Of a DNA stretch of 64,000 bases, positions 34,801-44,000 are shown in pieces (the first letter of the stretch is position 1; every line of letters begins with the position of its first letter). Source of the DNA: Plutella xylostella (Eukaryota; Arthropoda; Insecta; Lepidoptera; Plutellidae). The DNA is taken from the NCBI RefSeq assembly GCF_932276165.1, contig NC_064006.1, positions 3,410,001-3,474,000 of the forward strand. Reading direction: 5' to 3'. The translations under genes were made by a program, and so were the position numbers. Below the pieces are notes generated by a model. The model did no database searches, was not told where the DNA came from, and saw only the letters and a program-made list of their open reading frames with translations.

Positions 34801-36280
34801 ACTCTCGAATGGGACCTTTGTGCATTTTATTATCCCCAAGGTCTAATATAAACTCCCTAAGATTGGAATTTCCCGCCACGCTGCCGGGTTGGTGAGTTCA
34901 CATTGAGAATCCTAGATAAGCTCAATCTAGATATTGAGATTTCCTTAACTACGATGTTTTTCTTAACCGTAAGAGCGATGGTATAAATTATAATTTGTAC
35001 TCAAAATTGTATGGCGCGGGAGATTTGCCACCTAGCGGCATACGGGCTGCACTAGCTCCGCGCCATACAACTTTGATTGAGTTGATTTTCTCTGCTCGGT
35101 CGGGCTACCTTCACTTTTCCGTCTGACAATTTAAATTTTATTTCCTTTTTTTGGCACAATAGAAAAATGTTTTTTTTTTATTTATTTTAACTGTACCTAG
35201 GTACTATTTAACAACCCTCGGGCCGAGATTAGAGTTAATTAGTTTGTGTTATTTTCAATAGGTGGCACCTCTGAGTATAGTGGAGTGGCCAGATATTTGC
35301 TATAATAATTTCCCTATTTTATGGGTATATGTATAACTTCCGGTAAATATAACTAAAATTTTCGCGAAATTCGCGTCCTCATAATATAAGAATGCCACAT
35401 TATGTTCTCAAATATTTAAATACTTATATTATTTTATTAAAATATATGTAAATATAGGTATCTAATAAAAAAATACTTGAATCTTCCTGACTTGTTCTTT
35501 TTAAATCTAATAATAACTTTATCTATTTTGGTCTTTGTAAATAGAGCAACAGACTCATCAGTGTGGCTGTGCTTTGGTGATAGCTAAGGATGATTAGTCT
35601 AGCCTAGCGGTAGTGCAAGCAAATAAATCATACAAACCGACGTGTAATCCAGATATTTCAGGTCGCAGACTGACATGCGTCCACAGCCTTGTGTCGTACG
35701 CTATGAGTCGCCAGCGCTTGCAAACTGTTGCCATTAGACATATTTCACGATGTGTGAGATATGAAAAAATGTTCAGTAGCACTTTATCCGGCAGTTTTTC
35801 TATTGTCTGGAAGTAAATAAAAAATCATTTTAGTGAACCTTGTTTATAGGATGTATGTTCAGTTTGCATGTACGTACTATGTGTATATAACCTACCTACT
35901 TGGGTACTTGGTAGATGAATAGGTACTTGTTAAATTCGTTTTAAATATTTATGAGTAATATGTACCTACCTATAATGTATATCTACTTACCTACATACAT
36001 AATTCTTAACTATTGCTGTCTATTTTTTGTGTATAATTAGATCCTAAATCAAATCAATGAAGATCTTTTCATTATAATCAAAAAGTAACCCATTTTTGGA
36101 TATCATGGTTTATGCCTGCACATAGTTGTCCTCTTTGGTTGACAATTTACAATAAGTGCAATGTTTATCAACGGATTACGTTACCGTGTTAGCAAATGGG
36201 CTCCGAAATGTTCCATCCACCATATACACTTGACTGGCCTCCAAGGCCAATTGACCCCACACATCAGTTGGTATATCCAT
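25726..36280 (-). CDS. F-box / leucine-rich-repeat protein, 11 coding exons
   Basis: Exons (minus strand, 5' to 3'): 36280-36185, 35806-35638, 34558-34403, 33073-32924, 32395-32235, 31884-31779, 30755-30554, 29839-29672, 28595-28541, 26821-26673, 25861-25726. All phases agree and give 1,548 nt, 515 residues plus stop. Residues about 33-78 are an F-box (TIEKLPDKVLLNIFSYLTH, CLMATVCKRWRLIAYDTRLW). The rest is LRR-like, with repeated LRxLxL-type lines (SLRYIELP, CPNLTHMLLDF, LRVINLYGINFVDDTHIDAF, LTTLLMNGC, LRFLSAGQINGFNDSVLKAW, LERLELRWDPENLRF). F-box/LRR proteins are substrate receptors of SCF (Skp1-Cullin1) ligases; the substrate is unknown. The C-terminal half is of a type I recall as strongly conserved in insects, but I cannot assign an FBXL number. 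Three of the 11 exons (3, 8, 10) have duplicated tails in the adjoining introns. Confidence 0.9.
26185..26275 (+). mobile_element. LINE 3'-end remnant
   Basis: GGTGGACTAGGCCTAAACCC, TTCAATGGAAGGAGACCCGT and GGGGCATGATGATGAGG form a repeat seen also at 10350-10460 (minus) and 16966-17014. Confidence 0.55.
26467..26562 (-). repeat. Diverged duplicate of F-box/LRR exon 10 tail with donor
   Basis: On the minus strand it encodes WDCENLRFRDKSQKAIDIL and RVKCLKLKCLVL, ending CAG|GTACTT. It matches the 3' two-thirds of exon 10 (donor 206 bp away). The frame is still open and most changes are at third positions. The acceptor-side third of the exon is absent. Confidence 0.75.
26673..26821 (-). CDS. 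F-box/LRR gene, exon 10
   Basis: Acceptor TTACAATTCCAG. LMDGIANYCPNLERLELRW to LKCLVL, donor CAG|GTAATG. A diverged copy of its 3' part lies at 26467-26562. Confidence 0.88.
26862..28412. mobile_element. TIR element carrying a 9-bp minisatellite
   Basis: Inverted arms flank the GC-rich array: the left arm has CCAAAACGGATAAATCAGCA and CCAAATCATGTGTCCTATAA (about 27044-27170), and the right arm has the same text inverted (about 28220-28362). The outer parts of both arms contain repeated CACCAAAA-like words. Exact ends and target duplication are not resolved. It lies in F-box/LRR intron 9. Confidence 0.6.
27171..27990. repeat. 9-bp minisatellite, about 820 bp (GTNCCCAAG)n
   Basis: About 90 imperfect units such as GTCCCCAAG, GTCGCCAAG, GTACCCAAG and GTGCCTAAG. 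In one plus-strand frame it reads as VPK repeats and on the minus strand as LGT/LGD repeats. These open frames come from the 9-bp period. The abrupt GC-rich block sits inside AT-rich TIR arms. Confidence 0.92.
28541..28595 (-). CDS. F-box/LRR gene, exon 9
   Basis: A short exon, ILIMGTQERLGVNIHVDQ, with acceptor TTATTTCAG and donor CAG|GTAAAT. Confidence 0.88.
28977..29671 (-). repeat. Tandem copies of F-box/LRR exon 8 and its donor, period 253 bp
   Basis: Two near-identical copies (29419-29569 and 29166-29316, counted from an acceptor-like CTCTGTCTAG to the donor CAA|GTGAGT) and one partial copy lacking the donor end (about 28979-29063) follow the true exon. They lack the first 17 bases of exon 8 and its real acceptor (AATCTTCCAG). 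Each unit also has a doubled GGTGTCCCACGCTCTATATA segment. At 151 nt, inclusion of one copy would shift the frame. Confidence 0.88.
29672..29839 (-). CDS. F-box/LRR gene, exon 8
   Basis: Acceptor AATCTTCCAG. NLVALDVDSSDNITDEALH to LQVLNNAK, donor CAA|GTGAGT. It is followed by 253-bp tandem copies of most of itself (28977-29671). Confidence 0.88.
30554..30755 (-). CDS. F-box/LRR gene, exon 7
   Basis: Acceptor TTCCCCACAG. LESEYVMQVEWEKSSIQEL to AWTEAGTSR, donor TAG|GTACGT. Confidence 0.9.
30857..31112 (-). mobile_element. tRNA-derived SINE, family 2
   Basis: It shares the head (GGCGTAGTGGTTAGTGACCC, B-box GGTTCGATTCCCGC) and first body block with family 1, but has a different 3' half (GGGTGTTGATATTTATATTT, GGTCGGATGGTCGTGTGTGA) and an (ATT)n end. 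A second member is at 52846-53245. Confidence 0.82.
31494..31746 (+). mobile_element. tRNA-derived SINE, family 1
   Basis: Complete head, body and GT-rich end, as at 16011 and 54025. It lies in F-box/LRR intron 6, opposite to the gene. Confidence 0.88.
31779..31884 (-). CDS. F-box/LRR gene, exon 6
   Basis: Acceptor CCCCCCCTCAG. LECLAVNFCNKVRGSTMKT to LLMNGC, donor GCA|GTAAGA. Confidence 0.88.
32235..32395 (-). CDS. F-box/LRR gene, exon 5
   Basis: Acceptor CACCCTCCAG. An acidic run, EKVEEEEEEIYEV, then an LRR (NLRVINLYGINF) to SSNCIQ; donor CAG|GTTTGT, phase 0. Confidence 0.88.
32654..32788. mobile_element. PIF/Harbinger-type palindromic MITE, 135 bp
   Basis: GGGCCACTTGCACAAACAT pairs with ATGTTGGTGCTAGTGGCCC, and the interior (AAATCTAGGTTTAGTGTCAA) is also palindromic. 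TAA flanks both ends (32651-32653 and 32789-32791), the expected TWA duplication. Confidence 0.78.
32924..33073 (-). CDS. F-box/LRR gene, exon 4
   Basis: Acceptor CTACCCACAG. MQLHDFSEMQAFPTKLKYL to LEILHLIG, donor TTG|GTAAGT. Confidence 0.88.
33180..34402 (-). repeat. About 0.53-kb tandem duplications containing F-box/LRR exon 3 tail and donor
   Basis: Two copies of the exon 3 3' part lie downstream of the true exon. Copy 2 is 33860-33982 (123 nt, two or three differences). Copy 3 is 33332-33424, with an internal loss of about 31 nt that still leaves CAAG|GTCAGT. Donor spacing is 543 and 528 bp. Between the copies lies a minisatellite of about 30 bp (GCATAGAGCGCACCAATGGC units, many copies in 33230-33300, 33600-33810 and 34140-34340). 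The acceptor side of the exon is missing from both copies. Confidence 0.85.
34403..34558 (-). CDS. F-box/LRR gene, exon 3
   Basis: Acceptor CTCCTTACAG. SLESLLALISIRFGPSLRY to LDFSTG, donor CCG|GTCAGT. Two partial copies lie at 33860-33982 and 33332-33424. Confidence 0.88.
35638..35806 (-). CDS. F-box/LRR gene, exon 2 (F-box)
   Basis: Acceptor TTTACTTCCAG. Carries the F-box and ends HVG with donor GTCG|GTTTGT, phase 1. Confidence 0.9.
36185..36280 (-). CDS. F-box/LRR gene, coding exon 1
   Basis: ATG at 36280-36278. 32 codons, MDIPTDVWGQLAL to SPFANT, donor ACG|GTAACG, phase 0. Confidence 0.85.
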
Positions 36281-37053
36281 GTTCTAAACTTTTAATTTAC
36301 CACCACAAACACTCACAAATAATCATTTGAACGTAAATATAAATAATATTACGGATTACAGCTTTCCTGTAATCGCGCGGAAAGTGCGACTGGGTGGGGA
36401 TATGGAACGGCTGGTGTTTAATTTTGGAAACGCTCACATCTGGGTAGAGAAAACGTGAAAGCGGTAAATACGCCGAATTCCAATCAATTTTAATTCTCTT
36501 TTACACATATTTTAATTATTAAACATGATTTCTAGTATCATTGGCTCTTATAAATATTTATTGTAAATTTGAGCAAGTATCTTATATGAAATTTTCAGTT
36601 TTATAAGACTCATCGTGGCGGGAAAATTGAAAACTCATACACGGCATCTCATTGAAACGCCGACTGACAAGGTGCTTTTTATTTACACGTGAACACGCTT
36701 ACATACCAAAGCTCAGACTGACTATTTTATGAATATCACCTCTAGATAATTTTGGCTTCTAGGTTCATTAATTACAGTTTAGGCTATTAAATGTCTGCAT
36801 TTGTCACCTTTGCATTGAAACAGTAGGCAAATTAACGATAAAATTTAAATACCTATTGAATGTTTATTTTACGTTTAGTTATATCAAAACTTTTAAAATA
36901 ATAATGACCCTTTCCCTGCCGCCGCAAATAGTTAAGTACATACATTACATGTTTTACAAGTGCAGTTAGTGTTAGACTGCAATGAACATCTGTTGAAAAT
37001 TATTAGTGGTAGGCCATAAAAGAGTTTTATTAATCCTTGATTTTGATTAGTAT

Positions 37054-37117
37054 AAAAACTGCACTTTTTAAAGTTGAATCTTGATTTTAGCAAATGACTT
37101 TCAAAAGTGCAGTTTTT
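37054..37117. repeat. Short perfect hairpin
   Basis: AAAAACTGCACTTTTTAAAG and CTTTCAAAAGTGCAGTTTTT are inverted copies around a loop of about 24 bp. Function unknown. Confidence 0.6.
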
Positions 37118-37259
37118 GACTGACGCTAACCAGACTAAACAATCCTTTTACCACGAAGATGAATATGCTAGTCCCTCTTGTGTTTGTTAAAGACACGATG
37201 TGAAAAAGAAGATTTGTTTATTATTAAGGGTATTGTATTTGTTGTATATTACATATATA

Positions 37260-37485
37260 GTAAACCGGAAGAGTGTGACTCAGGGGGTCATCCTGAACAA
37301 CTTTAGTTCTACAACTTTTTGAAAAGACGGGGAAAAAAACTATGTTTTTTTCTAAATGATGACTATTTGCTGATGACGAAAAAAATTATGGGTAAGTAAA
37401 ATTTTATATTGCGAAGGTACAAAAATCGTAGAACAAAAGTTGCCGCTAAGTGACCCCCTTTCGGCTGTATCACAAGTTCTTGTGT
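37260..37485. repeat. Dispersed repeat (GTGACTCAGGGGGTC family)
   Basis: Contains GTGACTCAGGGGGTCAT, GAACAACTTTAGTTCTACAA and an inverted AAGTGACCCCCTTT near the right end. Related words occur at 53869-53978 (GGTGACTCAGGGTCATT, AACAACTTTCATTCTACGA). Confidence 0.5.
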
Positions 37486-39956
37486 TTGAAACTTAATGAT
37501 TAACTATCTTGTTTACGGATTTTAGAGTTTAATTATAAAACACAAAGCTCTCGGAAATCTGTTGTCTAGACGTTCGCGCAAATTGGCAGACACGTACCTA
37601 CATACCTATTGTATTTCCTGTATGCATGACTCATGGCTAAAAGCTTTCATAAATATTTTCAAAATATTGAATATGACAAGGATCTATGGTTTCAAGTAAA
37701 GTTGTCCTTATAAGATTCATCGTGTGCTTCACAAGCTTTCCGTGGAATTCCTCAACCATATAAGTAGTAGGTAGTAGATAGGTACGGCGTACAGGTATCT
37801 AGAAAATTTGTCTTCAACAATGTCCTTATGTCCTCAGATTAGGGTAATTTCAGGCAAATAACTAAATTGTTGTTATTAACATTTTTATTCATTTTAATAA
37901 CTAAGTACCTATATTTTATTGTTAGTCGTTAAATTAAAAAAAATTGCAGGAGTAACTTACATTTTTATACACACTTATTTCTTTAGTTTTGGACCTTAAA
38001 TTGACAATTTACGAAGAAGATGGAGCGTCAGTGGAAAATAATCGTCTCGACAAATATATAAAACCCCACTTTTGCCACTGAGCTTTTATTGGGAATGAGT
38101 TGGGTTAAAAGATTTGTGACCTTGTTTAATGTCCCAAACATTGGTTGATTAGGCTCAACTTAAAACGACTTACAACTTAACAGACGGGATAATCCTTTCA
38201 ACACAGTGACCAACGCCTTTAGTATTTGTCACTGACACGCTAAGAACTAGAATATCAAGAGCTTTTAAAATATGAATTTAAGATGACTCTACTTAACATG
38301 CTCTCTCTACATGTCTACCTTGTATTTTAATAGTTTAGTTACATTATTTAAAGTCATAATAGGTACCTATACCTTTACCCTTTCCTCATTGTGTACTAGA
38401 ACTAGAATACTGCGATCGAGTACCTACCTACCTAAATATTACTACCAACCACCAAGTCGTAAAGTACGCTGGAATTTGACAGAAACATCTGTCTGGCAGA
38501 GAAGTCTGGCTTCATAATTCGTAAATTATTAGTAGATAGGTATTCATCTTATCGCCATCGTAGAAATAGATATTCTGTCTTTTTAATTGGTTTGGATACT
38601 AAGTTAATAAAAAATATATACCTACTTGATTTAAATATGGTGAAAATGTTCCAGTTAAATACGAGCAATAATATTATTTATTACCATAACTTGCTTCCTG
38701 CGAAAGCTGGATTGTCCATCATCTCTGGATATAGCAGCTGCCGCGCTATCCACATTAAGTACGCTCCAATCCATTTTGAATATTAAACGTTAACCAATAA
38801 AACTGTAACCAAACTTTTACACACTTGTTCACTCAGATGCACACTATTTATCAACAGCACTTTATCGACCACAGGCTGTTTTTAAAGATATATGATTTAT
38901 AATGCAGCGATAATCAGTAAACTTTTTGTGAACACATAATTTGACATTATTAAAATATTGTTTCCACTATATTAGTATTTCCGCAATTCAATGTATGTTT
39001 TGGCGCGAATTCACTCGATTGCAATTTGGACCTGCTTCCGTCATCTTTGCCGTCCAGACGACTAATCGGTAAATACAGCTATGCGTGTTTCAGCAATGTA
39101 AGATTGAAACAGATGTAACTGCTATCTATATGTACAGCATCGGATATTTAAATTCGCTGGCCAAAATAAGTACGACATTTCGCTTCAACTGGGCGCTGGG
39201 CGTTGAACAACGGTGCAAGCTGCCAAGAAGATTCGTATTGCAATCGTGTCACTCGTATAATGAACTAGAAACCATTGCTAGTTAATTAATTTTTATTTAG
39301 TAGGTAAGTATTTTGATTTATGTAGGTATCCAGTTCAGTATCCAGAAGAACACAGTTATTATTTACTTTACTCATAATTATGATTTTCACTTCGAGAATA
39401 TAGGTACCTACCTAACTACAAGGGGTAGTAAAGTAACATGATGTGTAATATAATACTAAGAACTAGACAACCTTTGAAGCCTAGGTAAATACCTAAATTG
39501 ACAGGTAAAATCTACCTGATAGCATCCAATAAGTTTATTAGGTTAAATTAATCATTAAAATGGTGTCTACATAATCAGTAAATAGGTCATCCACCTTTTA
39601 TATACATGTAATTATAATTCTTTATTGCATAAATATATTACTTAATAAGTGTACAAAAGGTAGAGTTAATGTTAAAATCATTGTTTACCAGACAACCTAT
39701 TAAATCATATGAAAAGCTCTCTGACTACTTATCTTATGGATGGTATTGAATCTTATAGTACCATTCAACTAAGTCTATCGGTCAAGAATTCCTACAGGAT
39801 ACGACTGCTAACCTTCCTTACAACGTAACACCTACTATAAAAAAAATGTAATCCATAAAAAAATACCTACCAAGACAGTACCCTACATGTTCTTCTTTTC
39901 AATTTCTAATTTGCTATTAAGGCGGTAGGGTAGGTTTTCATTTGTTATACAGATAC

Positions 39957-40168
39957 ACTAGCAGTTCCCGCGAGTTTCGCTTCGCCTTAGAAAGTTTTCC
40001 GTGGGAATTCCGGGATAAAAAGTAGCCGATGTTCGTTCTCACTGTCTATACTATAATAGTTATAATTATGTACCTATACCAAATTTCATTCAAATCCGAG
40101 TAGTAGTTTTGTCGTGAAAGAGTAACAGACAGACAGACACAGTTACTTTGTAATATTACTTAGGATTA
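39957..40168 (+). mobile_element. Interspersed repeat (GTTCCCGCGAG family)
   Basis: GCAGTTCCCGCGAGTTTCGC, CGTGGGAATTCCGGGATAAA and AACAGACAGACAGACACAGT are shared with the copy at 52925-53130. It is a dispersed non-coding element of unknown class. Confidence 0.7.
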
Positions 40169-40851
40169 GTAAGAAAAGATGTAACGACATGTAGAATCGT
40201 GTAATGTTATATAAAGACTCGTTACAATTTATCTATTTTTATTAGTTTTTTAATCAGATATAAGGGAACGAGAAAGAAAAATGGGGTAATTCGTAATAGT
40301 GTGTATGGCAACCCATTTTATAACGCCGTTTCGTTCAGTTCGTTCATTCTCCCTCTACGTTTACATCAATCAGTCTGTCAGTCACATTCATTCATTCAAT
40401 TTCATTCATTCACCTACTTTGTTTTCATTTGGATGGGTGCTATTTTGGTGTCTTTCTTTTTCTTTGTTTATAATTTTTAGATTCAATACACATTACGATG
40501 TATAACTAAAAATGTCATTGAACGTTGTGTGAGGCTGATAAACAGTGCAATTGTGTCAATATAACTGTCCAAACGGCGTACTCAACCTCAGTAGAGATTA
40601 GTTCGTCGCGGCGGCTTTTGTTATCTCGTATATCGGGACATCCCAACATCTTAGTGATTATTTATCTTTTCTATTTAGTTCTTGTTCGCCTCTCGTAACG
40701 GTGTAGACCAATAAATTGATAAATAAATGACGCCCTAAACTTCGAAAATCTTAAATTACAAACTTTATTCAAGAGCTGTCACTGGCTGGTTCAGTGCGAA
40801 TTTAAGAGAAAAGTTTAAGTAAAAGATAAAACTTTAAATTCATATTTGAAA

Positions 40852-41032
40852 ATGGAAGCTGGAAGCACAGTTGTGGCGGGAATGTTTCCTGAATATTTGT
40901 ACAGTTTTATTGAAGAACTGGATGAGCACCCTTGGTTGTTCTCAGCCCTGGCCTCTATGTTGGTGGGGCTCAGTGGCATCCTGCCGCTCCTTATCATACC
41001 CATAGATGAGACAGCATCATTCGAAGATGGAG
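40852..41032 (+). CDS. SLC39A13: ZIP13 exon 1
   Basis: ATG in GAAAATGG context. MEAGSTVVAGMFPEYL through a membrane helix (LVGLSGILPLLIIPI) to FEDG, donor GAG|GTAAGT. Confidence 0.88.
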
Positions 41033-44000
41033 GTAAGTGGGTCACTGAACCTATAAACTTTTTTTTAGTTAACTGCATGTTTACCGATGAATTTATTATT
41101 AGCTGACATAAAAATATCATTTGTCATCATATCTCTTTTCTCCTTGAGATAACCTGGTGTTAAGATGAGAATTGGTGTACCTATGTACTATTTTATGACT
41201 TTCATGAATTTTGACAATAGACTTGGTTTTTAGTAAGTACCTACTAATTAAAGTTCCACACTTGTTCTATGTTTCCTTGTTACAGTAAAAAAATATGTAA
41301 ACATAACCTTATCTCCTTAAATATTAACCCCCAAATTCATAGAACTTTTTGTCACTTTAAAATAGGCTAAAAATGGATGTTGTGATATTACAAATTTCAA
41401 CTTTTTGACTGATGTAAAGAGTCGAAACTCATGTGTTACAAAGTAAATTTTAACCTTGTTGTAAATTTATAATACAGTCTATGAATTTTAGGGTAAGATT
41501 AGAAGTATGATACAATAAATACAATTAGCATTCCATACATTCAGTTTGGTTAACTATCTATCATGCAAACATTATATCGTGGGGAAGTTTAGTTCGCAGT
41601 AGTGGCAGCGTGGGAAATGTTTGTGTCATAAACTTAATGCTTTGAGTTGAAGTTGAAGAGACATGATCATATTTCTGTTTGTAAACCATTGATTTAACAA
41701 TGTACCTATGGGTGATGACAGATTTGTTGCTAAGGAATAACTTAGATGAAAACAAATGTATCATTATAAAAATATACTTTATTAAGAAGTTAACAAAGAA
41801 TATTTATGATAATGTTTGTTTGTTAGGTTGTTATGAGTTCATAATTATTATTTAGTCATCCATCATAAAAAGTACAACAAAGCAAACTTACAGCTAATTT
41901 AAAAAGTTACAAAGAAATATCTAATTGTATTGTTTAAAAAAAAAACAAAATGATCTTTACTACCTCCTCAATTTCTACACTGAAGATTTTAAAAAATACA
42001 AGGACAAGTGACTACCTAATCTACCTATATTATGTATATTATTCTTAAATTATAGGTGAGTGGTTGCCTGCTAGTTTCATATGTCATACACATCCCAGTT
42101 ACACCTACATATTACTATCAAGTTATCTCTTGTCAGCTGATGAGATTAGCTAAGCCAGCAGTTGTGAAACACACTCCAATTGAATTTTACTCTTAGGAAA
42201 CTGTAGTTACTGGCTGATTTCAAAACACTAACAAAAACTAAACTACCCATTGTGAAGTTAATGCAGTGAAGCAACCAAGGCAAATTCGATACTTTCAATA
42301 TCAACCATACCAATTTTGCGCAAAAATTACTGTCAGAAAAAAAAATTATGATGGTTGAGAACTTATAAAATAGAGATTTTGGTACAGAGTATACTACAGG
42401 TAGGTACATATTTGTAAATATGAATGATAGATAGAAATAATATTAATAACTTAAAAAAGGTTATAATCTCTAGAATCAATACATTTGAACTGATTTTGAT
42501 GATAAATCCCGTAGATACGTAGGAATAACGAAATCAGTAGAAGTAGGTATTTACCTCTAAATCGGTATTATATCTATGTGGCTGCAGACACACAGATACA
42601 CACATCAAACTTATAATAACCCATGTATTTAAGAACCACACTTTTTTACTATTGAAAAGCGTGTCGCCTCATCGCATTTCAATTTGTCACTTCACTGAAT
42701 TTAATATGAGTAACAGGCCCAGCTGCTTCTTCTGATACGAGGATGAATTGTAGCTTTACTGAAGCTCAGTGGAAGGATCATCGTATCTCTAAACAGATAA
42801 AATAATATAGACAACCGCAGTTTTAGGAACCATAGATGGCTAAAGAAAAATAAACAGCTAAATATTCCGTGAGCTTTATTGCTTTGTCGTGAATAGTTTT
42901 CGCTGAGAATACAGTTTTTGGCCAACCTTCAAATAAACTTATTAAGTACTTATGCTCCTTGGATATAATCTATATGTATGTAACTATGTTATGACAAAAT
43001 TCCTCCTGTGTAGGACATATATGTATACAAAACAAGACCGCTTCACCTTTTTCATAACTTTCACACAAGAGTTTGTTTCTCGCCGAAAACTCGTAAATAA
43101 GTTATAATACAGTCATAAAATGTCTGTCACACAGTGTGTCACCAGTTTGTTTACATTAATTAAACAAAAGACTAGTATGACTGATAGCCCGTTCGATATA
43201 CTTGCATTAGGACGAGGTCATGGCGATTTACTGGTTAAATATTAAAACCAACAACAACACTTAATTAAACTTAAATGAATATTATAAACGTACGTCGCTG
43301 TTTTTTAGTGTAGTTCATGCGAAGGTTGCATAGCTTTGATATTATATCCTTTTTATTTATGAATTCCAGGTTGTAATGGTATGCGATCTCTGCATTTCTA
43401 AGAACATTTTTAAATTCCCTGAAATCCGTTAACATCTGAACATTCTGCATAACCGATAGATATTGGATAGGGTTAAAAATGCAATAAATTTGATAGCGTA
43501 TTGCCAAGTGTCTGACCGCCAAGGCAATTAGGTATTTATTTTTCTGTATTCTTTCGAAATTCATCATCTCATTTGTTTATTGAAAATTCCGCATTCGCAT
43601 TAAATTCTTTTTGTTTACGAGTATTTGTCGTCGGTCCAATCTGGCTGGTGGCCGTCACACTCTGCGCTTGTCAGATCGTGGTCTCCACTCGAGAACTCAT
43701 GAGTTTTTTTAGGTACTTACTTATTCCAAAAATATGTATATGTATACTTAGGTACAAGTGTACAAAGGGTGGACTTATCAATGACCACTCAATTTTCTGA
43801 TTTATCTGTGTACGTGAGACATCTACACTGATAACATGGAAAGACAGACAAAGAGTATACATACACCACAATCTCCTAAGGAAGTTTATATATAAGTTAG
43901 AATTTTGATATTTTCTCAACGACCGAAGGTTATGACGACCTTTATCCGTTGAAAATGCATAACTGCTAATGTTAAACTGACTACCAAAATCCAACAACTT

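Larger units (their letters stand above)
36281..40851. other. Intergenic region between the F-box/LRR gene and ZIP13 (divergent)
   Basis: It holds the promoters of both genes, but no clear TATA box. A GC-richer stretch at 36370-36480 is a likely F-box/LRR upstream region, and 40290-40420 has TTCATTCA repeats. It also contains a hairpin (37054-37117), a dispersed repeat (37260-37485) and an interspersed element (39957-40168). No other coding sequence is supported. Confidence 0.5.

Noticed and set aside
34990..35090. Inverted GTATGGCGCGG / CCGCGCCATAC pair as a MITE
   Set aside because: Only about 11 bases pair; too short to define an element.
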